Shown here in pieces: positions 1-15,070 of a stretch of DNA of 64,000 nucleotides (the first letter of the stretch is position 1; every line of letters begins with the position of its first letter). The DNA comes from Glossina fuscipes (taxonomy: Eukaryota; Arthropoda; Insecta; Diptera; Glossinidae). A model generated the notes under the pieces. The model made no database searches. It had not been told where the DNA came from and was given only the letters and a program-made list of their open reading frames with translations. The position numbers were made by a program, and so were the translations under genes. The DNA is taken from the NCBI RefSeq assembly GCF_014805625.2, contig NW_023998422.1, positions 10,107,264 to 10,171,263 of the forward strand, in the 5' to 3' direction.

Positions 1-3273
<3,273 letters not shown>

Positions 3274-3490
3274 TTAAATGAGTGCACCAACAACAACAAT
3301 TCTTAAATCAATAAACATTTGTAACTAAATACAAATAAAGTGCTTAATTAACTATAGCGAATGACCTAATTCGTCACAAAGCGAAAAGAATCCATCAATT
3401 CACAGCATGAGAGCAAATTGAAATCTATTCGCTAAAATATATTTATTTTTTAAATTCAAATAATCTCTTACAACTGATAGCACTGGCGGG

Positions 3491-3780
3491 GTACCAATCG
3501 CTTCAAAACGTGATTTTAAGCTTGTCTGTCTATGCGTTTGTGCTCTTATGTCTAACTGACAGATTGCAATTTTTGTGATATTTGGATGAAATTCGGGACA
3601 ATGATGTGTTGTGGCGAACGCTTTTGAAAATAATTAGGATCGGACCATAATTGCGACCACCTCCCACATAGCGCCTTATTTTGAAAAGACGTTATATAAA
3701 TAATTGTATCAAGTGAAATGGTGCAGGGTATTTAATCGCAGGTCAAGACCGGGCATAACGTTTTCACTTCTTCTTATTTT
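3491..3780 (+). repeat. dispersed repeat family B, copy B1
   Basis: Carries 'aagcttgtctgtct' near its left and, about 150 bp on, 'cttattttgaaaagacgttatataa', a 'tgtatcaagtgaaatggtg' segment and 'agggtatttaatcg', then ends near 'ttttcacttctt'. The same blocks in the same order occur at 38850, 40700, 47900 and 61960 (+) and inverted at 28838 and 30921. Boundaries are estimated from these copies. No coding capacity. Confidence 0.65.
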
Positions 3781-6700
3781 AAGGAAAGCTTTGAAATCGT
3801 CTACTAGGCTCGTATCTACTTCCTTTCATTTCTCGAATCATTCTTGCATGTTTTTTAACAGAAGAACGGCGGCGTTCGTAGTGCGTTGTAGGTAAATTAG
3901 GTTAAGATTTCAAACCTTTTCGCTAACTTTTATTTATATGAAAAAAGCATTCAAAGCACGTATAATCAATATTTTTCTACTTACTCTAGTTCTCAAGAGC
4001 CGGTGATATGTACCTATTTCTTCCAAAATGGATCAACACGACTCACAAACTTTGTGGAATCGTTCGAAGCCGCAAGAATGAAGCACTTTTTGAGTGATTA
4101 AGAAGCCTAGGTTTAAAAATGGTTGCAATCTGTCCACATGCGCATCCAGAACAAATAATTAAATCCACCTCGGAAAAGCAACGACAGGCTTTCATATTTT
4201 CAACTTACGATGCCGGTATATTCCATAAAAACAAAACCCTAATCGCTTTACTAATGCATCCACAGTTGACGATGAAACCTTCATTCCAGTTTATTGTCAG
4301 GGATGAACTTGAGCCAACTTAAACACAACATTAAAGTAAATATGCGAAAAGGCATTACAGCATGGCTATTGGCAAAACGGCGGTGCGCTACCCGCACCTA
4401 ATGCTTTACGCGATAACTTATTGCCTGTCAATAAAATTTTTTCATCCTAACAACCTTGCGTAAAAAATTGATATGGATCGACTGTAGTTGACTTTTAGCA
4501 AAAATTCTTAACTCAGTATTAGCGAAAATTTTTACCCTTTAATGATCAGTAATGCGTCGATATGCTTCATGGAGTGTTTGCTTTAAAAAGAAATAAAAAA
4601 ACGCGAAGAGCTACTCAATCATTCTTGTATCTACTACCTCTTAGGCATATACAAAATGAATAGAAATTTTCGTGATTGGCATTCTACTACGCACATTCCA
4701 GCAGGTCCTTAAAGTATACACCCTACTACTACGTTCAAAAAATAGGGCCTAAGTACATTTCCTGAATCACTATGGAATATCTTTGTTCGATTAGTAAATC
4801 TGCGATTAACCAACGGCCCAAGTTTCGTGTCATGTGTGTATATATGAAAAAATCTTTCCTAGTGTTACTTTCAAAGAAGCCACTTTAAGGACTATTTTTC
4901 TTGACTCAAAATAATTCCAATGAAAGATTTGGAAAATAAAGTCGTCACACGGGGCCATTGCAGGTAAATACTATACTTATGGAAGGAACGTCTATCTAAC
5001 ACTTTTGTAGGAAAATCTATGAATAACAATGACGTAGATTGAAATGCCCGACCTTTTTACAATAAAAGTTGACAGCATACACAACATTCTTGAGGTGTCA
5101 CCGATCAAATATTCGCCAGGCAAAGATTACTTTTCCGTTTGCTTCATGATAGGCCAAAAGTAAGAGTTAACGCCGTTTTTTTGTATAGATGACTTTAGTC
5201 ACGCCCAACTTTGATAACATGATAGCACGATGAAACTACACAATACAAGTGTGACAGGCAATCAAAATAAAAAAGATTTTTATCGCATTAACTTAGTCGA
5301 AAGTGGAAGTGAAAGAAAAATTCTGAGTAAGTTCACCACAATTTCCAACACTTCACAGAATTGTCGACATATTCCTGGTGCTTAGAGTAGAAGGCGCTTT
5401 ATGCAAACAAGCAGGACATAAATGCATTGTCGATTTCTCCTGGGCAATCGTTGGTATCTTTGATGAAATTCGTCAAAGATCGGCATCTTTAATTCATGAC
5501 ACCGATTCGATGGCAAGCCTTAACCAAACACGCACAGCTTCATTTACATAAAGTTAGATACAAGAACAATTCCGAAATTCAGTTCCCGCATGAGAAAATT
5601 GAGGGGACCTAACATTCCTGCATCAGCTTCCATCTACAGATCACCGCGTGTAGTGATCTAAACAGCGAGTGAAGTCGATTTTAGGAATGGACGAAAAAGA
5701 TTACTGTCGAAAATAGTTGAAATCGCCCAAACGGTGGAGGGAGGGCGAGGTTGAAGCCACGTATAGCCAGGCGATCGATTCCAGTTTTCACTCTCAACAA
5801 TTAATGCAATCGAAGTAGTTGAGGTAATTCTTAAGACACTAATCAATTGGCTTCGTCTTCTATCACGACAATGCCATAACATACATATCTTTAATGATTC
5901 GGCAAAAACTGGGAGAGCATGACTGGGAAGTTTTGATGCGTTCACCGCAAAACTTTGTTAAAAGCGTAACTCTACCTTGAAAGAAGGACTGTGAAAATCA
6001 CTTGATTGCATTTTTCACCAAGAAAATCGAAAAGTTCTATGGAGATGTCACGCCGGCTTGCTGTTACGTACAAACACAAAAGGGAACGTCCCTTGGCTTA
6101 ATGCACTTAATATAAATGATAGGAAAAATGCGTTCGAACCTTCTTCGAAAATTTTGACACAAAGTTTTTCTTTCGCCTAAAGTATAAGTAAGTAATTTTA
6201 ATTTTTTCTTTACTTGAAGAAACAAAAACAAACGAAAAAAAAAAAAAAAAAACAATGATGAAGTTCAGAATCATCGTTATAGTGTCTATATTAGCAATTG
6301 ATGCAAAGAGACATACGATTATATTCACATAGACTTACACATCCATTCAGTCCATTTAAGGCCATAATAATTGTTTTTTAATATCAATATTTTATTGATT
6401 GCTATTATGAGGCAAAAATCATTCAGAAAACATTGAACCGGAACGGTGAAGGTCGGACATTGGAGAACATAATGTTAGTAAAAGTAAATGCACTTATATG
6501 TACAATATAAATATAAATATATATGTGTGTAATTTGACAGGGTCGACTCCTCGCTATGTTAATACATATGCGTAGAGAAAAGAAAAGGAAAACCGAACTC
6601 TCTTATCAACGATTAATATTATTATTAATAATATACTATGTTGGTCGGTGCACGCATCTTAGTGTTTTCTTGACTTTGCCTCTAAAAACCAAACAAAACA

Positions 6701-7280
6701 AAACACACGTTTAAGTCTGTTTTGCTTAGTTTTAGTTGTGTTTATTTTACCATATTTGGTATTAAGATGTACGGAGAAAAAGATAACACACTTGGAATTT
6801 ATGATTCACACTCAATGTCATACATTTCTTTTTGTTGTTTTTTTTTTTTGTTTTTGTTTTTTTCCTTCCTCCCTTTCCCTTTATTCATTTCATCATCATA
6901 TAAATATACTTGTTGTTATTATTGACTTAGGTTTCTGTGGTCAGAAACGTGAACAACATGCGTACCTGGATAGTTTATGGTATTGTGCGACATGAACGTT
7001 TAAACGGGTTGCAAAAGCTATGTAAATGAGCATTATTGTATAACTGGTTTCTACTCTAGGCACCAGCAGTACTTCAAACAGACTTTCTTTCTTTCTTTTT
7101 TTTCCGCTACTTTTAACTATGCATAACATATGAATAATTACTCACACGAACATCTTTGTATTAGAATTTCCTTATGATTCATTGCATAATTTCGTAAGCA
7201 CTTCACACACTTTATTAATATGAGCAGGTATTACTGTGTAATTAGAAAAGTAACTACATACACGCATGCATGCAGGCATA

Positions 7281-7337
7281 AACAAGTAAGAAAAGTAATG
7301 TTCGGTTGTAGACGAAATCTTTTGTGGGCAACACGTT

Positions 7338-7378
<41 letters not shown>

Positions 7379-7760
7379 AACACAAACATCGATACTCCAT
7401 AATATTGGGTGGGAGAAGTTGACGATTTTTTACGTTTTGATAAAATTCTTATTGTTTGCGTACTTTGGCTTATGAGAAATATTGCCAAATAGCTGAGATA
7501 TTCTCAGTTTTCTTGGTTTGTAGGCGTTCCTTTTGGCCGATTCAGTTCATTTTCAAGATCAACCTGCATGCAAGAATTTTCAACTGTTGTGCTAAATTTA
7601 AAGGTGATGTGTTCATTTTTACGAGTGGTGAAATGTTTATCGTCGCTGGCACACAAGTGAACGGACGGAAAGATGGACAGATGAATAGGCGAAAATTCTC
7701 ACATGGATTCCAAATTTGATGCTAGTCAAAAATATATATACCTCGTAGGCTTCTTGAAGC
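7281..7760 (+). repeat. INE-1/DINE-1-like repeat, copy A2, near full length
   Basis: Starts with aacaagtaagaaaagtaatg and a 'ttcggttgtagacgaa' near-palindrome, the same start seen at the right edge of the window (63971). It continues through gaacggacggaaagatggac to 'aaatttgatgctagtcaaaa', 'tatatatac' and 'ttcttgaagcttctttcc'. It contains a 35-nt A run at 7342-7376. This is the longest copy of family A here. Confidence 0.65.
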
Positions 7761-8119
7761 TTCTTTCCGATCGGTATGATAAAAAAAAAATGCAACTTTG
7801 ATAAACTATAGCATTGGTTGGGCGTGGCAATTCTTTCGTGTCTGCAAGGACACTGTAGGATATAATTTGGAATTTCTATCTTTGCATCTGTGAGTGAGTG
7901 ATAATAGTTTTGCTCTTGGAAAGACGAGGGGGTTTATAACTGCCGATATCGAGTAAACTCGTTCGCTGTAGCAAGCACTTACTTTACCGATGTCGATACG
8001 GTACACATTTTTTCTTGCTATCGAAAGGTACATCTTTCGACGGCGAAATTGTTCTCGGGCAATATATCCAAGTCACGGTCGAATTTATTCAATATCAAAA
8101 TATCAAGCTATAAAAACCG

Positions 8120-8360
8120 GCCTTCGAGCTCCTATCAGTTCATGTTGTGCCGTGGCCGTGCTCTTTGATCGATTCAAGGCTTGTCGATTCTTTCAATGGT
8201 TTTGCTTAATTTAAAGCCGAGATTTTAATTTAGAAGAATGATTTAGACGGACAGACGGACGGACGGACATGCCCAAATGAATTGCAAATTTGACATTAAT
8301 CAGAAATGCAATTAGTCGTTGTAAAGCTTGTTTTGGATGTTGCATATGTTTCGAGAAAAT
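8120..8360 (+). repeat. INE-1/DINE-1-like repeat, copy A3
   Basis: Shares with copy A2 the segments 'tgcttaatttaaag', a gacggacagacggacggac block and 'caaatttgacattaatcag'. It lies about 0.4 kb downstream of A2 in the same orientation, so the two could be a tandem insertion. Boundaries are approximate. Confidence 0.55.
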
Positions 8361-9139
8361 ATGTAAACGCACAACCTTCGGTGGTCGATATGAAAATCAA
8401 CTTTTTTTTCCTATCATGAATAATAACTAAGAAAATTTATGGAATTCCTTTAAATTTAAACAGAAAAACGACCTCAATTATCCGTCTTTGCGTTTTATGA
8501 ATCATGCCATTCGACCAATTCGATCAATTGTTCATTTCAAGTGAAAAAGGGAAGTTGTTAAAATTTGTTTGTAATATAAATAATTTCTCTAAATTCAACT
8601 GGGGCTGTTATCACTATTAAGCTATGACGATGAGTCAGCTATAAAGTCCAAATGCAATATGAATTTAAATTTAAAAACACTTAAACAATCAATTGATTGT
8701 TTATTTATTTCAGACTATAAATAAAAATATATTTGAAGAAGTTTTTTGAAAAAGGAAAAAAAAAAAAATAAATTAAAAATTGATAAGAAAAACTCTACTT
8801 TTTAAGTAGCGAGAAAGGGAGGGAGAGAAATTATATTAAGATTGATCAAAGTTAGAATAACAATGTACTTGGATGAAGAAGCGGGAATTTTTCAAAGCGG
8901 CCGAGTATTTTATACCGTATTTATTACCGAAAGTGTAATGAACAGATAATAAGCTTTGATTTTAATTTGGAAAGAGTTTTGGTTCAAGCATGACAACAAA
9001 AAGAAAGCCGTGCCATTAATGTCATTCCCTTCTTTAGAAGCACTTCGAACGGAAGTAATCGCTCTTTTATACAAATAATACAACCCGATGAAGTGTTTGC
9101 CATGGATCACACAAGCAGTTGCAATCTCATTAACCTATG

Positions 9140-9305
9140 GTCAGAGAGAGAGAGAGAGGGCAAGAAATCACCGTAATTACTATTCCCTTAACAAAACGGA
9201 GTGGAGCAACGACTGTCAAAAAACTGAGAAAAGCGATTATGAAGAAGGCATTGGTGGATTCAATCCTCATTGCGATGAATCTCTCTCTCTCTCTCTCTCT
9301 CTTAA
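9140..9305. repeat. GA tract and CT tract in inverted arrangement
   Basis: A (GA)n tract at about 9142-9158 is followed by 'caccgtaattact'. A (CT)n tract at about 9282-9302 is followed by 'taattacggta'. The repeats and the flanking 'ccgtaatta' are reverse complements, so the ~160-bp stretch could fold into an imperfect hairpin with a loop of about 100 nt. Confidence 0.6.
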
Positions 9306-10041
9306 TTACGGTAGATGTGAATTTGAGCTGTGACTGCCAGGTCGGCAAAGGCATAACATTCCTTGTAAACATCACAGCGATACACGTGTAGAGGACATCT
9401 CCGGAGAGGAAATGCGCTCTGTTTGCTCCCTCTGTTTTTGCACTTGGAACGTAAAAAGCCGCCAAACTGACAGAAGATCAATTTCTATTTCTCATCCTAC
9501 GTCTGGAGGAGCGATCCAACATTCGAGAAAACAGTTAACATGTTCGACAGAGAGTTCTTTACTTACAGACAGACACTCACATGCACGTACCTAAGTGCAG
9601 GTGAGTGAGGACACTTTGAACTCATACAATGTATAATGAAATGAATGACTAATGACTTTGTTTGAAGATAGATTCGTAAATTTAGCACAAGGCGCCGGAT
9701 TCATGACAGACAAGCTTAAGAATCGCAAGCAATGTAATTTCACACCAATGAGAAGCAAATTGTTTGGTTTCCACTAAGTATCTCTGTGAACATTAAATGG
9801 CTTTTCCCCTATTCTACGTTGACATATTCCAGTGTACATCTATAGACAGCGCAGATGTAGGCATTCGTTTACTTTATAATCTCACAAATCAATAATCTGG
9901 ATAACGGCACCTTAATGTTTGCTACGTGTTCTACCAAGAACGAAAGAAATTTCAGCAAATTCCTCAAAGAATCATCGTCGCCCTTACTACTATTATATCT
10001 ACGTATCATAAAGGTTCGATTTGATTGTATGCTTTTCTTAC

Positions 10042-10198
10042 CTTGCAACATAGATCTATAGGCGGTATCTGTTATAGCAAATACATGAGGAGGCACTTCG
10101 TGTCTTTTTATACCCTTGTATCGTTCCATAATCTTTTCCGTATAAATTGGTAGCTTTTTATAGGGATTTACAACAACGCAGAAGAGGCCAGAATATGT
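10042..10198 (-). CDS. zip: zipper, coding exon 3
   Basis: Encodes residues 117-168 plus the first base of codon 169. It starts [15 protein letters not shown] and ends Y-R-S-M-L-Q. It covers the conserved myosin head segment with [10 protein letters not shown] and [11 protein letters not shown], which packs near the nucleotide pocket. The acceptor is ttttgcag|ACATAT and the donor CAAG|GTAAGA; 157 nt, entry phase 0, exit phase 1, matching exon 4. The open frame runs on past both splice sites in each direction, which is accidental read-through. The VVVNPYKK sequence is typical of non-muscle rather than muscle myosin II. Confidence 0.97.
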
Positions 10199-12170
10199 CT
10201 GCAAAAGATTAAAGAAAATAAATCACAATTAAATTAATTTGTTAAATAATTTACAAAAATTTATTTAAACAGCAAATTGCTTTTTAAAAATTTATTACTA
10301 AAGCATTTTCTTATACGTATGAATCATTTTGAATCATTTTGTATGCACACCATTATCACCTCTTTTTTTTTTTTTTTTTTTTTTCGTTTCGTTTCTTTTT
10401 TTGTTGGATGTAACCAACATACATACCATTCATCCGTCTTGGCGATGTGCTCAGTCAGCAAATATACATTTTTGTTGAACTGGTTTTGTAATACGTTTTT
10501 AATAAAACCTTTGCCAACAACTTATGACTATATAATATACAAACAGCAAGCATGGAGAGAGAGAGAGAGAGAATGTGAGCAAAAAATTCCTCATAAAATT
10601 TCTTAAAACTTCATAAAATGACTTCAGGTAATTTTCTGATGAAATTTGAGGTTAAGATGTGCTTCACATTCATATTTGCTTATACATCTTTAGGAAGTAA
10701 TTTAAGGCGGTTTTTAAATGCTTTCTTTTTTTTTTTTTTTTTTTTGAAGCACAACATCATCGTACCGAACATAAAGAAATTTTAGAAAGCTTTACGAATG
10801 CGCTTCAGCTTTTTAGGAGTAATGATGAAATTTTTCGTAATTGATTGTCTTTTTTAAAATTTAAGAGGTCGTGCATTCCAAGGTTGTTTAGGAAAAATTT
10901 CAATACACATGCAACACTTCGCAAGCTTAGTCGTCCATGAAAAAGTAAAATTAGTTGACTCAAGTCGTACTCAGTCTTTTATATATGAACACCCAGAACA
11001 ATACATGGTTGATATTTAAAGCTCCTTGAAGGTTATGGATAACTTTTATAATATTTTAATAGCAAATAATTATCGTAAAGGTAAGCAACAACAACTTGCG
11101 TTTTATAATTAGAAAATGCGTAGAAGGCGCTTGATGATCTACAAAGCATTCAGAGCAAATGCTCAAGCTAGAGTGAATGAACGGATGGATAGATAGGAAG
11201 CGATAAGAATAGTCAAAAGTTGCTAGAAAGAGCACAATCCAACCAAACCTTTTAAAGTATGGTAGAGAAGAAGGAATATATTACCCGGCAGGGACGTTAA
11301 ACTTAAGGTAGGCAAAGCGAGCCATTAAAAGAGTGATGAAAGACTCAAGGACAAAGGTAAGATACACGTTGATAAAGTAACTCAATAGTAAAAAGAGCGA
11401 GCAAATGCTCCTGTACTGCGTAGACAGGCAACGAAGCGTCAGTACTCATGGCATGCACTTCATTCAATTGAAATGAATCTCATCTGACAGGGCATTTCCT
11501 CAACATCGATTGTCTCATATAACGAACCCTTGCGCTTGTAGGAATCTGAGATATAACTGCAACCGATTAAGATAATATACAATACATAATTTTAATTTTT
11601 TTCAATTTGTAAATTAAAACATTAATGCTTTGCTAATATTAGTCATAAAAATGTGCATAAGTTTACGCATATAATTGCCATCGGCAGGCATTTATGCAAG
11701 GCATGCATCTCATGCTTGGGTACTACTATCATGATATGCTTATGCATGAGGCTGAAAAAGAATTTTTTCGTTGGTCGTGGTGGTGCTGGTGGTGGTGGTG
11801 GTTGTGCACGTCGCATTATGGTTAATTTATTAAAACAAAATTTTATTATGAAAATTATATATGAAGAAAATTTAATAAAATAAAATGTTTTTTTTATACG
11901 ATAATAATAATAATGAATCATAATAATAAAGTCTCATGATTTTGACAAAAACAGAAATAACGCATAATCAACCAAACATATATATATATACCTATATATA
12001 TATATTATGAACATGAAAATCTCGTATAAATCATAAATTGCTTTTGACCATATTTGGGAGTAAATGAAAAAGATTTTCCAGTGGCGTTCACACACAATTC
12101 ATAAATCGTTAATAAATATGCTTCTGTTTATTTATGACTTTAAAAAGAAAATTTAGGTTAACACAAAACT

Positions 12171-12174
<4 letters not shown>

Positions 12175-12203
<29 letters not shown>
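12175..12203. repeat. (TA)n microsatellite
   Basis: About 14 uninterrupted AT dinucleotides within zip intron 2. Confidence 0.9.
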
Positions 12204-12204
<1 letters not shown>

Positions 12205-12599
12205 CACATGTTTACAGATAAATGTAGAGAGAAAGAGAAATCTATTCTACCACGAGAAAATACTGCAATTTAATGAGGATTTCATATTAGGCAATCCTAA
12301 AAAGTGTTAAATATGAGTAAAGCTTTGCTCACCTTTAGTCATATACTAAATATCTGAAATTAGGCTGATGGATTCAACTTTGTTCACAGGCTTAATATTT
12401 TTTTTTTTTTTTTTTTTTTTGTCTCAAGAAAAACTTTGTTATACAATGTGCCTCAAAACAGACTGATAATTATACCATTTATAACACAATCAGATAATTT
12501 TTAGCACATCATACCCATTGCCATATCAAAGTAGGGAAGTATGCCAGTTATGGGTTACTACAACGGGCATTAGAGATACTGAAAAGATATGTCTACGGA

Positions 12600-13960
12600 T
12601 TTACCCGATATTCGAAATATTTTCGAGCCCATGTCGCCAGATGTATCCATCTGTCCGCTGGTCTCTCGGTTGATAACTAAAATGAAATCTGGGAAGTCTA
12701 TTTTGAAATGATGGTGACACTGGTTGCAAATCAGATGTAGATAAATAGGAGAACGCACCCGCTCCTCTCCCCCCACGCCCCAAACGTCATCCTATGCTGC
12801 TGTCATTCCCAGCGTGAAAACTACCTTCAAACCTCCGTTTTTCCCAAACGTCGGTCTCCCGATCATGCAAGCAAGCTCATCGCGCGATTTTGTACAAACC
12901 ACAGCCGCTAGGAAACTTACGCAATGGGCCGCCACTCCTGTCAGATCGAATCTGGTAAATAGTTTCGGTGGCTTCTACTGACACCCACAGTATCAAAATA
13001 GAATAAAAGCAAATATTGAAGGTAAACATAATAAAAGCCTCTGTTGAGACGGGATCTTACAGATCTCATATAAAATGAAGGTGCAGAAAATAGAACAAGT
13101 TTATGATATGCACGTGGACATAGTATTCCCACTGGATGAAGCGAAGTATGCGGCTATCTCCTCCGTCTAATACAGTCTTTGCCCAAACCGAGTTCAAACA
13201 GCAGGTATGCACGAAAACCACACTGTCAGAAAGTAAGTATGGATGTCTTTATGATTTAACGTCAGCATCTGGTTTGATAGTCTGAAAAAATGAAGCCTGC
13301 AAGCTCATTAGGTGAGTAAGTACAGATCATGTCTGCGTCTGGCTTAGAGCTTCAGCTAATCAGTCCCCCAGAATAATTGGCAATTAATTAAGTGAATTGG
13401 ACATCCCTCAATTTTGCATGACAACCCTACAGGAGGAAATGAAAGTTGGGGTATGGCGCAAACCTTCCCCTCTGGTAGAGGCGCATCAATTACTTCTACT
13501 TATTTAATGCCTCGCATTTGGGGATTGCACAGTCATTACGAATTGTCCTCGGACGGTGGCACCCAAGCGAGCAGGCCTCACACATTAGTTGAACCTCTTG
13601 CCTTCAAATTGTGACTGTATTCACCACTTCCACGGGTGTTTCTTACATGAGATATATATATATACAAGTTTTCCCTTGAGGAATCCTGGCAAGCACCAAC
13701 CGACGGGTTTGTGTAATCGATGCAGCCATCCCTGCCCGCCTTAGCAGACATGCGTGACATTGACTGAGTGAACAACCTATATGATTTCCGCCGATCCTAT
13801 AGTTTTATTATACAGTGCTTTAGAACTGTCAGCGTTATGTGTGTCATTATGTTCACAATTGGGTTGGGATTGTCCGTACTCCGTACGAAGCCACTTAACT
13901 GCTTTCCCCCTTGAGTACAAGGAGAAGTAATCAACCCAGCATACGCCGGGCACTTTATCA
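12600..13960. other. GC-richer patch inside zip intron 2, unclassified
   Basis: Base composition is visibly less AT-rich than the surrounding intron and long homopolymers are almost absent. Frames of 60-66 codons occur on both strands, but none shows a domain. This could be an old, decayed transposable element or unique sequence. I found no terminal repeats or polymerase motifs. Confidence 0.3.
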
Positions 13961-15034
13961 TGTTACACTATCTTTAATACCCTCTATACACATGAGTTTA
14001 TATCCTGGGCTTTCATAAATGGCATAGAACCCTTTTTTCATATAACTCTTTCCACCTTTAAAATGGATCTCAGGGATGGACGACGATTGGCAAAAATCCT
14101 CTTCATTTGTAATTGGCACTGTCTTGAGCTGTTTTTTTTTTTTTTTTTTTTTGCCACCCCCAAAAAATTTAGAAGGGCCTTAATAACCTAGGAATACTTG
14201 AATTTAGGGAAAAAATTCAATAACTCCCAGCAATAGCGAGTAAGTGTTGACAAATTTCTACTTGCATATAAATGCGTCTTTCAAACCAAAGAGCAGAAGA
14301 AAAAAACAAGGAACAAACAATTAACTCGGAATACCCTGTGTACGTGCTTGGGTCAACCTTAGTCACCCTCAAAAACCGCAAATATTACCTGTTACCCCTT
14401 ACCTGGGCAACCAGTGTTATCGTGACCTCATTTGCCTCGACTTGTTGCATCACTTTATTGAATGCGAACCACAACAACAATGCGAATACAGCTACAATTG
14501 CAATAATAACAACAATAATAACAATGCGCTCGTCTACACGGTAAAAGCAGTAAACTAAACGTGTAAACGTACGTAAGTGCGAACGTACGTAGAAAATCGG
14601 GCGCTTTAATTGCCCCAAGTTGCATTGACTCAATTCAACATAAATGGCAAATAACGTTGAAACCAGATCGTTGTCATCCATTGCTACGTTGTTGGTTTGT
14701 TATTGTTATTGTTGCTTTCTTATTTGTTATTATTATTGTTGTTGTGGTTGTTGTTTTTTTTTTTTTTTTTTTTTTTTTTTATTATTATTTTTTTAATTGA
14801 AAAGCATTACACGTTTATTTTGCAATTTAATGTTTACTTGTGCACTGCTTTTGCCGCTTTTAACATTTTCATTTAAAGCAGGCATGTACGCAAACACACG
14901 CAAAACACACGTACACGTACATATATACCCGGCTACGTAGATGTTAAATTTATATTCAGCGTAAATTAATTGCAGTTGCACATGCTTTTAATATTTTCCT
15001 ACTTTATATGTACTTTGCATGTATGCGTGTTTAT

Positions 15035-15038
<4 letters not shown>

Positions 15039-15067
<29 letters not shown>
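15039..15067. repeat. (GT)n microsatellite
   Basis: About 14 GT dinucleotides, followed within 100 bp by several T tracts of 8-14 nt. Confidence 0.9.

Positions 15068-15070
<3 letters not shown>

Noticed and set aside
14385..14681. Minus-strand 98-codon frame with a convincing hydrophobic segment
   Set aside because: The hydrophobic segment is encoded by a simple TTATTGTT-type repeat; the remainder shows nothing recognisable, so a chance frame is more likely than a nested membrane protein.
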